From Acinetobacter sp. NCu2D-2 (GTDB taxonomy: Bacteria > Pseudomonadota > Gammaproteobacteria > Pseudomonadales > Moraxellaceae): 64,000 bases of DNA. A program made the position numbers and the translations under genes. The stretch covers positions 1 through 64,000 of the forward strand of contig NZ_CP015594.1 in assembly GCF_001647675.1 (NCBI RefSeq), in the 5' to 3' direction. This document shows, one piece after another, positions 35,434 to 45,950 of the stretch. A model generated the notes under the pieces. The model had not been told where the DNA came from, did not search any database, and saw only the letters and a list, made by a program, of their open reading frames with translations. Each line of letters begins with the position of its first letter. Within the stretch, counting starts at the first letter, position 1.

Positions 35434-37407
35434 ATGCAAATTACGACTCCTGATATTGGTGTAGATAAAGCAACAGTTGCGGAAATCTTAGTAAAAGTCG
35501 GTGATGCGATTGCTGTTGATGACAGTATTGTGTTGCTTGAATCTGATAAAGCCTCTGTTGAAGTACCAAGTACTTCAGCAGGGGTCGTTAAAAGTATTGC
35601 AGTTAATTTAGGTGATGAAGTTGCCGAAGGCGCAGTATTGATTGAGCTTGAAGCTGAAGGGCAGGCTGCAGCAGCACCTGCTGTTGAAGAAGTCAAAGCT
35701 GAAGAAAAGCCCGCACCTGTCGCTGAAACAAAAACAGAAGCACCACAAGCTGCTTCTACTGTAGCTAGCTCGCAAGTGATTGATGTTCAAGTCCCTGATA
35801 TTGGGGTTGAAAAAGCAGTGGTTGCGGAACTTCTTGTTGCTGTAGGCGATGAGATTTCAGTCGATGACAGCCTTGTGCTATTAGAATCGGATAAAGCCTC
35901 TGTTGAAGTCCCAAGTACCGTTGCAGGTACTGTTGAAGCGATTGCAATTGCAGTCGGTGATACGGTCAAAGAAGGCGTTGTGATTCTCAAAGTGAAAACT
36001 GCAGGAACAGCACCATCTGCAGCGAGTGCAGAACCTGCACCTACTACTTCGGCACCTGTAGCGGAAGTACCAAAAGCAGATGCAGCGTCTCAGGTAACGG
36101 CTACACCAGCGGGTAAAGTTGAAATTGCGGTGCCTGATTTGGGCGTGGATAAAGCAGCCGTGGCTGAAATCTTGGTTGCAGTTGGTGACAAGGTTGAAAA
36201 AGACCAAAGCATCATTGTGGTTGAATCTGACAAAGCAACGGTTGAAGTACCAAGCACAGCAACAGGCATGATCACTGCGATTCATGTTGAACTCGGTCAA
36301 AACGTCTCTGAAGGTGTTGCTTTACTTACCATTGAAGCAGAAGGACAAGCTGCTCCAGTTCAACCTGCAGCGTCAACACCAGCACCGGCAAAAGCCGAAT
36401 CAACTCAAACAGCATCGGCGCCTGTTAAAGCAACTGAAACCCCTTCAGTCCCATCTACTTCAGCAGATAAACTGACTAAAGCGCAAAATGCAGCAAATGC
36501 CAAAGTCTATGCAGGTCCTGCGGTACGTAAATTGGCACGCGAGTTAGGTGTTGTCTTGGCAGAAGTGAAAGCTTCTGGTCCACATGCGCGCTTAATGAAA
36601 GAAGACTTGTTTGCTTATGTAAAAACACGTCTGACTGCACCGCAAGCAGCACCTGTGGCTGCAGCAGCGCCACAAGTCGTAGGCTTACCAAAACTACCAA
36701 GTTTCGATGCTTTTGGTGGTGTGGAAGAAAAAGCATTGACGCGTTTACAACAAGTGTCAATTCCTCAGTTGTCTTTAAACAACTATATCCCGCAAGTCAC
36801 TCAGTTTGATTTAGCGGATATCACTGAGCTTGAAGCATGGCGTAATGATTTAAAAGCGAACTTCAAAAAAGAAGGCATTAGCTTAACCATCATGGCATTT
36901 ATCATTAAAGCGGTGGCGTATTTACTCAAAGAAGAGCGTGAGTTTGCAGGTCACTTGTCTGATGATGGTAAATCTGTACTGTTACGTAATGAAATTCATA
37001 TGGGTATTGCGGTTGCAACACCAGATGGCTTAACTGTACCTGTACTGCGTAACCCAGATCAAAAATCAATTAAGCAAATTGCGATTGAACTCGGTGAACT
37101 CGGTCAAAAAGCACGTGATAAGAAACTTTCTCCGAAAGATCTTCAAGGTGCAAACTTTACGATTTCAAGTTTAGGTGCGATTGGCGGAACCGCATTTACG
37201 CCACTCGTGAATTGGCCACAAGTGGCGATTTTGGGTATTTCGCCTGCAACGATGCAACCGGTATGGAATGGTGAAGGCTTTGATCCACGTTTGATGTTGC
37301 CATTGTCATTGTCTTACGACCACCGTGTGATTAATGGTGCAGATGCGGCACGCTTTACCAATAAATTGACGAAATTGCTGAAAGATATTCGTACTTTGTT
37401 AATTTAG
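35434..37407 (+). CDS. aceF: Pyruvate dehydrogenase E2 (dihydrolipoamide acetyltransferase), three lipoyl domains
   Basis: A 657-residue core subunit. Three lipoyl domains carry lipoate-accepting lysines K39, K154 and K267, each in ESDKA[ST]VEVPS. They are joined by long Ala/Pro/Thr linkers that keep the arms mobile. The E1/E3-binding domain (about 355-400) is YAGPAVRKLARELGV...ARLMKEDL. The C-terminal catalytic domain ends with SYDHRVINGADAARF, holding the active-site His and Asp-x-Gly. The RBS AGGAG lies at the end of aceE. A strong terminator follows. Confidence 0.97.
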   Translation: MQITTPDIGVDKATVAEILVKVGDAIAVDDSIVLLESDKASVEVPSTSAGVVKSIAVNLGDEVAEGAVLIELEAEGQAAAAPAVEEVKAEEKPAPVAETKTEAPQAASTVASSQVIDVQVPDIGVEKAVVAELLVAVGDEISVDDSLVLLESDKASVEVPSTVAGTVEAIAIAVGDTVKEGVVILKVKTAGTAPSAASAEPAPTTSAPVAEVPKADAASQVTATPAGKVEIAVPDLGVDKAAVAEILVAVGDKVEKDQSIIVVESDKATVEVPSTATGMITAIHVELGQNVSEGVALLTIEAEGQAAPVQPAASTPAPAKAESTQTASAPVKATETPSVPSTSADKLTKAQNAANAKVYAGPAVRKLARELGVVLAEVKASGPHARLMKEDLFAYVKTRLTAPQAAPVAAAAPQVVGLPKLPSFDAFGGVEEKALTRLQQVSIPQLSLNNYIPQVTQFDLADITELEAWRNDLKANFKKEGISLTIMAFIIKAVAYLLKEEREFAGHLSDDGKSVLLRNEIHMGIAVATPDGLTVPVLRNPDQKSIKQIAIELGELGQKARDKKLSPKDLQGANFTISSLGAIGGTAFTPLVNWPQVAILGISPATMQPVWNGEGFDPRLMLPLSLSYDHRVINGADAARFTNKLTKLLKDIRTLLI

Positions 37408-37486
37408 ATTAAATGCGCTCTCTTTTCTCTTGCGCTTCATTGATCCATATTTCAATTGAAGCTCAGGGGTAAATACAAAGAGGTAT

Positions 37487-37520
37487 AAAAGAAAACCCTG
37501 CTTCGGCAGGGTTTTCTTTT
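37487..37520 (+). terminator. Strong rho-independent terminator of aceEF
   Basis: A 15-bp perfect stem (37487-37501 with 37506-37520) with loop TTCG; the 3' arm ends in a T-rich run. Confidence 0.95.
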
Positions 37521-37559
37521 ATGTTTGTAAATCAATTATTGATTCTTTATAATGCAGAT

Positions 37560-37763
37560 ACTTCATTGGGGAGTAGCCGCCTTTGACGCAAGTTCAAAGG
37601 GTGATGGTCAACATATTTGCTCTAAACCGAGCATGGTCATCATAGCAAAGAACCAAATGAGCTTATCTCTTAAGCTTTCTTTTGTTGGCAAGACCTTTGA
37701 TTTACCACTCTGCAGATTTTGGCTAGCAGGAGCGGTGAGTCATTGGTATTTGTTATGCTAGCC
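37560..37763 (+). ncRNA. yybP-ykoY manganese riboswitch
   Basis: The 5' conserved box GGGGAGTAGCCGCC (37568-37581) and the 3' conserved GGCAAGACCTTTGATTTACC are typical of this Mn2+ riboswitch. Between them lie hairpin arms GTGATGG and ATGGTCATCAT. At the 3' end GGCTAGCA (37721-37728) pairs with TGCTAGCC (37756-37763), directly before the RBS AGAGAAAG of the next gene. This suggests metal-dependent control of translation or of the mRNA end. The downstream gene is a GDT1/UPF0016 exporter, the usual partner of this riboswitch. Confidence 0.85.
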
Positions 37764-37776
37764 AGAGAAAGACATC

Positions 37777-38352
37777 ATGCATGAATTCCTTCTGTCCACT
37801 GGTATTGTCGCACTTGCTGAAATGGGTGATAAAACCCAGCTTTTAGCCTTACTTCTTGCTGCACGCTTTCGTAAACCCATTCCGATTTTAATTGCGATTT
37901 TGGCTGCAACAGTACTCAACCACGGGATCTCAGCTGCGCTTGGTCAATGGGTCACTAATGTATTCAGCCCAGATATTTTAGTTTGGATTTTATCAATTGG
38001 CTTTATTGCGATGGCGGCTTGGATGTTGGTTCCTGACGAACTAGAAGATGAATCGGGCAGTATCCAAAAGTGGCAAAAATACGGTGTCTTTGGTGCAACT
38101 TTTGTGTTGTTCTTTTTGGCTGAAATTGGCGATAAAACCCAGATTGCAACTGTGGCTTTAGCCGCTCGTTTTGACAGCATTTGGTGGGTGATGGCAGGTA
38201 CAACATTCGGGATGATGATTGCCAATGCCCCTGCAGTATTTATCGGGGATAAATTATCCAATAAATTACCAATTTCTTTAATTCATAAAATTGGCGCATT
38301 TATTTTCTTGGCAATTGGTATCGTGACATTGGTACAGCATTTTTATTTCTAA
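37777..38352 (+). CDS. GDT1/UPF0016 family manganese exporter
   Basis: A 191-residue inner-membrane protein with six predicted helices arranged as two repeats. Each repeat carries the family motif E-x-G-D-K-T-Q: EMGDKTQLLALLLAARF (about 15-31) and EIGDKTQIATVALAARF (about 113-129). Related bacterial proteins (MneA, Mnx) export Mn2+; here the yybP-ykoY riboswitch in front supports induction by excess Mn. Substrate is inferred. Confidence 0.92.
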   Translation: MHEFLLSTGIVALAEMGDKTQLLALLLAARFRKPIPILIAILAATVLNHGISAALGQWVTNVFSPDILVWILSIGFIAMAAWMLVPDELEDESGSIQKWQKYGVFGATFVLFFLAEIGDKTQIATVALAARFDSIWWVMAGTTFGMMIANAPAVFIGDKLSNKLPISLIHKIGAFIFLAIGIVTLVQHFYF

Positions 38353-38373
38353 AATTAAATAAAATAAATGAAA

Positions 38374-38400
38374 TCCTGAGCTAAAAACTCAGGTTTTTTT
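38374..38400 (+). terminator. Rho-independent terminator of the GDT1-family gene
   Basis: CCTGAG, loop CTAAAAA, CTCAGG, then seven T. Confidence 0.88.
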
Positions 38401-38531
38401 GCAAAATTGCTCACAAAAGCATGATAAATAAAGTGATAAGTGGTCTGATAACGATTGAAAATCAGCATAATCCCCTATATCGTGTATGGATATAAAAATT
38501 GAAATTGAATTAAAAAGAATTGGGGAAATTC

Positions 38532-39329
38532 ATGAGTTTCGAGCGCACCACTTCACAAGTGCTTTTTGATAATGGCATCCATAAATGTATTAGCTTTACC
38601 AGTTTGGTCAAAGGCGAAGGTGTGCAGGCCAATCAATTTTTAATTTTAGATCATAACCGTGCAGCTGTACTCGATCCAGGAGGCGACTTAACTTACGTTC
38701 CCCTGACCATGGAGCTGAATAAATATACCAAACTTGCCAATCTTGATTATGTGATGGCATCACACCAAGACCCTGACATTATTACTTCTATGCCGCGTTG
38801 GTTGGTCTATACCGACGCGAAAGTAGTCGCTTCAAAATTGTGGGCACGTTTCTTACCGCATTTAAACTCAGCCTTTATGAGTGATCGAATGAAAGGCAAC
38901 TGGCTCGATCGATTGGTTGAGCTTCCTGATCATGGTCAAGTGATTCAATTAGGTGAGTCTTCTATTGTCGCTGTACCAGCTCACTTCTTGCATTCAGTTG
39001 GGAATTTTCAGTTTTATGACCCAATTGCAAAGATTCTATTTTCAGGGGATATGGGCGCATCGATGGTGGAAGATGCCAGTAAACCTTTAGAAAATTTTGC
39101 TGCGCATATTCCAAAGATGAAAAGTTTCCACCAACGTTATATGTGTAATAACAAAGTGATTCGTCTTTGGGTGCAAATGGTGCGTACCATGGATGTGGAA
39201 ATGATTGTGCCACAGCACGGGACACCTTTTGTCGGTAAAGAACAGATTAATCAATTTCTAGATTGGATTGAAAAATTAGAATGTGGTACTGACTTAATGG
39301 ACGAAACAATTTTCACTTGTCCTGAATAA
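38532..39329 (+). CDS. Metallo-beta-lactamase-fold protein, ODP (FprA-like) family
   Basis: A 265-residue protein with a diiron metallo-hydrolase fold like flavodiiron/oxygen-binding proteins. The N-terminal strand block has NQFLILDHNRAAVLDPGG; the metal ligands fit ASHQDPDIITS (H-x-D-x-D type), PAHFLHS, FSGDMG and PQHGTPF. There is no flavodoxin domain, so it is the stand-alone ODP type; it may bind or reduce O2 or NO. I chose the ATG at 38532 because GGGGA lies just upstream. Confidence 0.83.
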   Translation: MSFERTTSQVLFDNGIHKCISFTSLVKGEGVQANQFLILDHNRAAVLDPGGDLTYVPLTMELNKYTKLANLDYVMASHQDPDIITSMPRWLVYTDAKVVASKLWARFLPHLNSAFMSDRMKGNWLDRLVELPDHGQVIQLGESSIVAVPAHFLHSVGNFQFYDPIAKILFSGDMGASMVEDASKPLENFAAHIPKMKSFHQRYMCNNKVIRLWVQMVRTMDVEMIVPQHGTPFVGKEQINQFLDWIEKLECGTDLMDETIFTCPE

Positions 39330-39428
39330 AATTTGATTGATTTGTTATTTAACGTATTGCTTGAAAAAGCAACATTTTTTATATTTTCACCCATCCAAAA
39401 AACCTTTAGATGACGAGAATTTATAAAA

Positions 39429-39794
39429 ATGTTGTCTCAATTACCAACACAGGATGCGTGTTTAAGTTGTGGTGCATGTTGTACCTATTTTAGGGTCTCA
39501 TTTTATTGGGCTGAAGGCATTGAAATGCTTGAAGACTACGTGGAGCCACTGACACCTGTTTACTCCTGTATGAAAGGCACCAACCAGAAAAATCCACGTT
39601 GTATTGCCTTGCAGGGGACGGTGGGGGAGCAGGTGAGTTGCGGCATGTATGAGAAACGCAGTTCATCATGTAAAGAAGTTCAAATTGCCGATGCACAGTG
39701 TAATAAGGCACGCATTGCACATAATATGTTGCCGTTTATTCAAATTGACACTGAAGAACCTGAAAATGATGACAACTTTGAGCGTGTCAGTTAA
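39429..39794 (+). CDS. YkgJ-family cysteine-cluster protein
   Basis: A 121-residue protein of the UPF0153/YkgJ (Zn- or Fe-binding) family. The cysteines CLSCGACC open the domain, with CMKGTNQKNPRCIALQGTVGEQVSCGMYEKRSSSCKEV following. The four-to-eight cysteine pattern binds a metal or iron-sulfur cluster. Function is unknown. A terminator follows. Confidence 0.86.
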   Translation: MLSQLPTQDACLSCGACCTYFRVSFYWAEGIEMLEDYVEPLTPVYSCMKGTNQKNPRCIALQGTVGEQVSCGMYEKRSSSCKEVQIADAQCNKARIAHNMLPFIQIDTEEPENDDNFERVS

Positions 39795-39803
39795 ATCATC
39801 ATC

Positions 39804-39832
39804 AAAAAAGCAGAACTTCGGTCTGCTTTTTT
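39804..39832. terminator. Bidirectional terminator
   Basis: AAAAAAGCAGAAC, loop TTCG, GTCTGCTTTTTT, with one bulged base; it serves the YkgJ-like gene and, in reverse, the split membrane gene. Confidence 0.85.
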
Positions 39833-40059
39833 ATTTTATTCGTATTTGCGCTGCGGTCTGACATGTTGTTGGTTGAAGATGTGCCAATACACTAAATACA
39901 TTGCCCATAAGATAATCGGAATAAGTAAAAAGCCATATTCTTGGGTGAAAATGGTATGAATCCAAGGAAAAATCCCCATAAATGCACAGGCGGATGCAAA
40001 GAGAAGGAAAAGCGGATCTAAGTTTTTGTTTGCGTACCAGTATCGTGCCATGATCATTG

Positions 40060-40250
40060 ACACACTCCCACCACTTTCGACTAGCTCAAGTGGAGGATTC
40101 TAAAAGCAAAAGCTCTTAGGCGACTCCCTCACGGATTTCGCTTGCTTTCTGCTTCACAAGGCGACCTTTACCGCATCCACCCTCCACAGACAAAACGGTG
40201 TGTCCCACCGCCAAAATATTGCGAGAAGCATTTATATCCGCATTCTCGCT
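40060..40250 (-). ncRNA. Candidate omega (guide) RNA of TnpB, copy 1
   Basis: IS605 tnpB genes encode an omega RNA from the 3' end of tnpB through the right end, reading into flanking DNA as guide. Here the RE hairpin region is present and the adjoining flank reads CAATGATCATGGCACGATAC on the minus strand, which should be the guide. The upstream boundary is a guess. Confidence 0.45.
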
Positions 40251-41420
40251 AAAACCACACTCAATACAGTTAAAGTTTGCCTGAGTGAGCCTATTTTCTT
40301 TTGCAACATGACCACATGAACTACAAGTCTGACTTGTATATTTAGGGTCAACTTTAACAAGTAAGCCACCTCGCCATTGTTGCTTATACTCCAACATATC
40401 AACAAGCATTGACCACCCTTGATCTAGGATTGATTTGTTTAAGCCTGATTTGGCTTTAACATTCTTTCCTTTTTTCTCAATTGAGCCTTTTGCAGACTTC
40501 GACATATTAGCTACTTTTAAGTCCTCAACTACGATCATTGCGTGGTTTTTGCTGAGAGTTGTAGTGACTTTGTGCAAGTAGTCATGCCGAATATTGGCAA
40601 TATGATGATGTAGTTTGTTAACTTTTAAATTAAGTTTTTTCCAATTTTCACTGAACTTGATTTTCTTTTTCAACTTGCGTTGAAGTCTAGCTAATTTCAC
40701 TTGATTGGCTTTAAAACTATTGATCGGGTTGAATACCTGACCATTAGAGGTTGTGACCAATTTCTTGATGCCAAGATCAACACCAATAGCTGATTTAGAT
40801 GGGTGAATTGGTGTTTCAATTGTGTTTTCAACACCAAAAGAGATATACCACTTGCCAACATGCTTTGAGATTGTGACGTTCTTAATCTCGCCTAAAATAT
40901 CTTGTGATTTTCTAAATTTTACAACGCCAATATCACTAGGCAATTTAACTTGGTTGCCTTTAACCCAACAATACCTATTAAATTGAACAATACGAATTGA
41001 ATCATAACCATCTGATTTTTTCTTGAATCGTGGCATGAGTGGTCTAAGTTGAATTTCATTACCATCGGGTAATTTAAAAAATTTTGGCTTCTTAGCTTTG
41101 AATGGTTTTTGCTTTAGCTTGGCTTGTTCTTTTTTATCGAAGAATTTACCCCAAGCATCACCAAGATCACGAACTTTTTGTTGAAGTGAGACACCATTTG
41201 AACTGTTTTCTAAAAAAGCACACTCAGGCTTTTTGCGTAATTCAGGGATTTTATTAACTAAATTAACTTTGTTAATTCGCTCATTATTAGCAAGCATCTC
41301 GAATGATGCAGCCAATATCTGATTCCAAACAAAACGTGCAGAACCAAGCAACTTGTTTAAAACAAGCTCCTGTTCTGTATTAGGCTCAAGCCTAAATTTG
41401 TACGCTTTGTTGATTTTCAT
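40116..41420 (-). CDS. tnpB: TnpB, RNA-guided nuclease of IS605 copy 1
   Basis: A 434-residue OrfB/TnpB protein, ancestor-like to Cas12. The RuvC residues are D215 (GVDLGIKKL), E299 (IVVEDLKV) and D395 (ADINASRN), with a C4 zinc finger C366/C369/C385/C388 between the last two. The N-terminal KAYKFRLEPN and SARFVWNQ segments are the helix-turn-helix start of the family. It differs from copy 2 at only two residues (T15A and I254T). All catalytic residues are intact, so it is probably active. Confidence 0.95.
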   Translation of the reverse strand: MKINKAYKFRLEPNTEQELVLNKLLGSARFVWNQILAASFEMLANNERINKVNLVNKIPELRKKPECAFLENSSNGVSLQQKVRDLGDAWGKFFDKKEQAKLKQKPFKAKKPKFFKLPDGNEIQLRPLMPRFKKKSDGYDSIRIVQFNRYCWVKGNQVKLPSDIGVVKFRKSQDILGEIKNVTISKHVGKWYISFGVENTIETPIHPSKSAIGVDLGIKKLVTTSNGQVFNPINSFKANQVKLARLQRKLKKKIKFSENWKKLNLKVNKLHHHIANIRHDYLHKVTTTLSKNHAMIVVEDLKVANMSKSAKGSIEKKGKNVKAKSGLNKSILDQGWSMLVDMLEYKQQWRGGLLVKVDPKYTSQTCSSCGHVAKENRLTQANFNCIECGFSENADINASRNILAVGHTVLSVEGGCGKGRLVKQKASEIREGVA

Positions 41421-41478
41421 AAATGAGTGTGTATGTGTTAATATGTATAAATACTACCACTAATTAAGCCATTCACCA

Positions 41479-41877
41479 ATGACAGAAATATATAAAAACC
41501 GACATTCAGCCTTTAATTTGCATGTACATTTAGTGTTTATTACTAAGTACAGAAAGAAAATTCTAGGTGAGTTGCATCATAAGTATTTTATTGAGTGTGC
41601 ATCTGAAATCCGCAAAGAGTTTGATGCGGAATTAAAGGAATGTAATGGTGAAGCTGACCATGTTCACATGCTTATTCAGTATCCACCGACAGTTCAACTC
41701 AGTAAATTGGTAAATAACTTAAAATCAGTAACAAGCAGAAGAATGAGAAATGAGTTTTTGGATTTACGTGGTAGTTATGCAAAACCTGTTTTGTGGTCAC
41801 GCTCATATTTTGCAGGGTCTTGTGGTGGCGCACCTTTGGATATTATTAAAAAATACATTGAAAACCAACAAGGTTAA
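41479..41877 (+). CDS. tnpA: TnpA, Y1 single-strand DNA transposase of IS605 copy 1
   Basis: A 132-residue HUH transposase. The metal-binding HUH pair is H61-V-H63 (ADHVHMLIQYPP) and the nucleophile is Tyr126 (KKYIENQQG). It nicks and joins single-stranded IS ends at the lagging strand. Copy 2 differs at one residue, Arg45 to Cys. It is divergent from tnpB, 58 bases between starts. Confidence 0.95.
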   Translation: MTEIYKNRHSAFNLHVHLVFITKYRKKILGELHHKYFIECASEIRKEFDAELKECNGEADHVHMLIQYPPTVQLSKLVNNLKSVTSRRMRNEFLDLRGSYAKPVLWSRSYFAGSCGGAPLDIIKKYIENQQG

Positions 41878-41893
41878 AATCCTTGAAATTCAC

Positions 41894-41917
41894 CTCCACC
41901 CTGACTGTCGGGTGGAG
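41894..41917. repeat. Left-end hairpin of IS605 copy 1
   Basis: CTCCACCC (41894-41901), eight-base loop, GGGTGGAG (41910-41917); TnpA recognises such subterminal hairpins. The same hairpin is at 60197-60220 in copy 2. Confidence 0.88.
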
Positions 41918-42325
41918 TCCTCTTTCACTTTAAGATAGACAGACCCACGCCACACTGCCACTGAGATGAAAGGCAAGATTGCTTTCACTAAACAGATCGA
42001 GATTGAAAAGAGTTTCTGAATCTTCGAGTGATAAGCGAATATAGGCTTGGATTCGTCTATAGATAAATCTTGCATAGATGATTAAAAATGGTAAATACAA
42101 TATGAAAAACAGCAAGCTGATCCAACCCAACGGCGTGATCGTATCATTATGGTTATAAGTTTAATTATATCGTTTTAAGAGCATAGTACGTGATGATTTT
42201 ATTGACAATAAAATTGATTTTATTCAAATCACTCATTCTAAAAAAAGCGTTTGATTTAAAATTATAAAATCTCAAAATGCGAAAATAATTTTGTAATAGC
42301 AATGAAATTTTGAGCTAAATTTGTT

Positions 42326-42331
42326 TATAAT
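42326..42331 (+). promoter_or_regulatory. Candidate -10 box of guaB
   Basis: TATAAT lies 29 bases before the guaB ATG. No good -35 hexamer is seen at 17 bases, so this is only a likely promoter element. Confidence 0.45.
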
Positions 42332-42333
42332 AG

Positions 42334-43827
<1,494 letters not shown>

Positions 43828-43846
43828 TTTCTTGTAATTGTGATCC

Positions 43847-43877
43847 AAAAAGCCGTCATGTAAATGACGGTTTTTTT
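43847..43877 (+). terminator. Rho-independent terminator of guaB
   Basis: CCGTCAT, loop GTAA, ATGACGG and seven T. A longer reading frame of glmM would run through it, which argues for the downstream glmM start. Confidence 0.92.
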
Positions 43878-43947
43878 GTTTTGGTGTAAAGTGTTACACA
43901 ATGAAAAAATGCGTGGCGAGAGCCATGCTCTAAGAAGTGAGACATGT

Positions 43948-45279
43948 ATGAGTTATTTTGGTACTGACGGCATTCGCGGAAAATTTGGCGTATTGCCAAT
44001 TACACCTGAATTTGCCCTGAAATTAGGTTTCGCTGCGGGTAAAGTGCTAAAACGACATAGTAAAAAAGCAAAACCTGTTGTTGTGTTGGGTAAAGATACT
44101 CGTTTGTCTGGCTATATCTTAGAGTCTGCATTACAAGCAGGTTTAAATGCTGCAGGTGTTTATGTGCATTTACTTGGTCCATTACCAACACCAGCCATTG
44201 CACATTTAACCCGAGCTTTACATGCAAGTTTAGGGATTGTGATTTCAGCATCACACAACCCATATTTCGATAATGGGATTAAGTTCTTCTCTAGCGAAGG
44301 TAAAAAATTACCTGATAGTTTGCAGGAAGAAATCAATCAAGAACTCGAAAAAGAGTTAGTCATTGAAGACACGGCGAACTTAGGTAAGAGCTTCCGAGTG
44401 AAAGATGCCAATGGTCGCTATATCGAATTTTGTAAATCAACATTCCCATACCATTTAGATTTAAACGATCTTACGATTGTGGTCGATTGTGCTAATGGTG
44501 CTGCCTATAACGTCGGACCAGCTGTTTTCCGTGAGCTTGGTGCAAAAGTGGTTGCCATTCACGATGAACCAACAGGCTTAAATATTAATGATGGCTGTGG
44601 TTCGACACATCCTGAACATTTACAACAAGTTGTGGTTGAGCGCGGTGCGGATTTAGGGATTGCCTTTGATGGTGATGCAGACCGTGTGATTATGGTCGAC
44701 AAAAACGGTGAACAAATCACGGGTGACCATATTCTGTATATCCTTGCCACTCAAGCCAAACATAAGCCAGCGGGTATTGTCGGTACCTTAATGAGTAACA
44801 TGGCACTTGAGCTTGCACTTGAAAAAGCAGGGGTAGAACTGCTGCGTGCTAAAGTTGGTGACCGTTATGTCTTACAAGGTCTAGAAGAAAAAGGCTGGGT
44901 AATTGGTGGTGAGCCTTCTGGTCACATCTTAACTTTAGACAAGAGTACGACAGGTGATGCAATTATCGCAGCACTTCAAGTCTTAACGGTCATGGTGGAA
45001 CAGGGCAAAGCACTGCATGAACTTGTGGCTGACTTTAAACTTCTCCCTAATGTGCTTGTGAATGTGCGTTTAGATGCGATGTTTGACCCGTATTCAGTGC
45101 CTGCATTGGCTGCTGAATTTGCAAAAGCAGAAGAGCAACTCAAAGGTCGTGGTCGATTACTGATTCGTAAGTCAGGAACTGAACCTGTAATTCGTGTCAT
45201 GGTTGAAGGTGAAGATTTAGCAGAAGTCGATACACTTGCACATCAGCTTGCGGATGCTGTACGTGCCAATGCTGCTTAA
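43948..45279 (+). CDS. glmM: Phosphoglucosamine mutase
   Basis: A 443-residue enzyme interconverting GlcN-6-P and GlcN-1-P for UDP-GlcNAc. The phospho-Ser is S102 ([12 protein letters not shown]); [11 protein letters not shown] is the Mg site, GGEPSGH the sugar loop and [12 protein letters not shown] the phosphate site. [14 protein letters not shown] is the family N terminus, so I start at 43948. pdxH follows by 14 bases with an excellent RBS. Confidence 0.97.
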   Translation: MSYFGTDGIRGKFGVLPITPEFALKLGFAAGKVLKRHSKKAKPVVVLGKDTRLSGYILESALQAGLNAAGVYVHLLGPLPTPAIAHLTRALHASLGIVISASHNPYFDNGIKFFSSEGKKLPDSLQEEINQELEKELVIEDTANLGKSFRVKDANGRYIEFCKSTFPYHLDLNDLTIVVDCANGAAYNVGPAVFRELGAKVVAIHDEPTGLNINDGCGSTHPEHLQQVVVERGADLGIAFDGDADRVIMVDKNGEQITGDHILYILATQAKHKPAGIVGTLMSNMALELALEKAGVELLRAKVGDRYVLQGLEEKGWVIGGEPSGHILTLDKSTTGDAIIAALQVLTVMVEQGKALHELVADFKLLPNVLVNVRLDAMFDPYSVPALAAEFAKAEEQLKGRGRLLIRKSGTEPVIRVMVEGEDLAEVDTLAHQLADAVRANAA

Positions 45280-45293
45280 ACGGAGAGGGTGAA

Positions 45294-45950
45294 ATGAGCG
45301 ACCTGATTAAAGATTTGAGTGAACTGCGTTTAAGCTATCAAAAAGGTGAGCTTCATGAAGAACAAGTGAATGCAAATCCTCATGAGCAATTCTTACTATG
45401 GTTTAATCATGCCTTAGAAGCACAGCTCCATGAACCCTATGCCATGTCTTTAGCGACAGCAAGTCAAGATGGCCGTCCACATGTGCGTACAGTCTTGTTA
45501 CGTGGTGCAGATGAACAGGGCTATGCATTTTATACCAACTATGACAGTCAAAAAGGCTTGGACTTGGCAGTTAATCCTTATGCGCAAATTCTGTTTTATT
45601 GGGCGGAGCAAGAGCGTCAAATTCGAATCTCAGGTCGTGTGGTCAAAATTTCTGAAGAAGAATCGACAGATTACTACCACAAGCGTCCACGTGACAGCCA
45701 AATTGCAGCACATATCAGTACGCCGCAAAGTGGTGTGATTGCGAGCCGTGAAGAATTACAGCAACGCTTCCAAGATTTGCATGATCGCGTTGAGCAGAAA
45801 GCAAGTTTGGATAAACCTCAGTTTTGGGGTGGTTACCGCATTGAGCCAGATTATTACGAGTTCTGGCAAGGTCGGCCAAACCGTTTGCATGACCGTTTGT
45901 GTTATGAAAAAATCGACGGTGCGTGGAAATTACAACGATTGATGCCATAA
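45294..45950 (+). CDS. pdxH: Pyridoxamine 5'-phosphate oxidase
   Basis: A 218-residue FMN enzyme making pyridoxal 5'-phosphate. MSLATASQDGRPHVRTVLLRG, FYTNYDSQKG, FYWAEQERQIRISGRV and the C-terminal PNRLHDRLCYEK...WKLQRLMP are characteristic. The start at 45294 has GGAGAGGG upstream. Its stop abuts the recJ start, so pdxH and recJ are translated from one message. Confidence 0.95.
   Translation: MSDLIKDLSELRLSYQKGELHEEQVNANPHEQFLLWFNHALEAQLHEPYAMSLATASQDGRPHVRTVLLRGADEQGYAFYTNYDSQKGLDLAVNPYAQILFYWAEQERQIRISGRVVKISEEESTDYYHKRPRDSQIAAHISTPQSGVIASREELQQRFQDLHDRVEQKASLDKPQFWGGYRIEPDYYEFWQGRPNRLHDRLCYEKIDGAWKLQRLMP

Larger units (their letters stand above)
40060..41934 (-). mobile_element. IS200/IS605-family element, copy 1 (tnpA and tnpB divergent), 1875 bp
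   Basis: This copy is almost identical to 60180-62054, which lies in inverted orientation. tnpB runs leftward and tnpA rightward from a shared centre, the IS605 arrangement. The tnpA-side end carries the perfect hairpin CTCCACCC/GGGTGGAG (41894-41917) and the tnpB-side end an imperfect hairpin with an unpaired T. No target duplication is made. I set the ends by comparing both copies and requiring that the interrupted genes rejoin. TCTAT lies next to the tnpA-side end (41935-41939 on the opposite strand) in both copies and is the likely target. A few bases at each end are ambiguous. Confidence 0.93.
39836..42130 (-). pseudogene. Membrane-protein gene split by IS605-type copy 1
   Basis: The 5' part (42130 down to about 41940) and 3' part (about 40059 down to 39836) join in frame when the IS is removed, through ...FHLSGSVAW to MIMARYWYANKNL, giving about 139 residues. 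Three membrane helices are visible (WISLLFFILYLPFLIIYARFIY, then PLFLLFASACAFMGIFPWI and GFLLIPIILWAMYLVYW). The start is unclear: 42130 is a TTG with weak RBS, and the open frame reaches a little further upstream without an ATG. I do not recognise the family. The protein is destroyed by the insertion. Confidence 0.78.

Noticed and set aside
35434..36400. Repeats in aceF considered as CRISPR-like or tandem DNA repeats
   Set aside because: They encode three lipoyl domains; spacing and reading frame fit protein repeats. No CRISPR array exists in the window.
35337..36760. Long antisense open frames over aceF
   Set aside because: They come from the repeated Ala/Pro/Glu-rich codons of the lipoyl domains and linkers; no RBS or family pattern.
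37552..37761. A 69-codon open frame before the GDT1 exporter
   Set aside because: It coincides with the yybP-ykoY riboswitch, whose conserved RNA boxes explain the sequence.
40060..41934. Interpreting TnpB as a Cas12 effector
   Set aside because: There is no CRISPR array; the protein lies in an IS605 element with TnpA and typical ends.
43864..43947. 28-residue extension of GlmM
   Set aside because: It would begin within the guaB terminator and GlmM proteins start MSYFGTDG.
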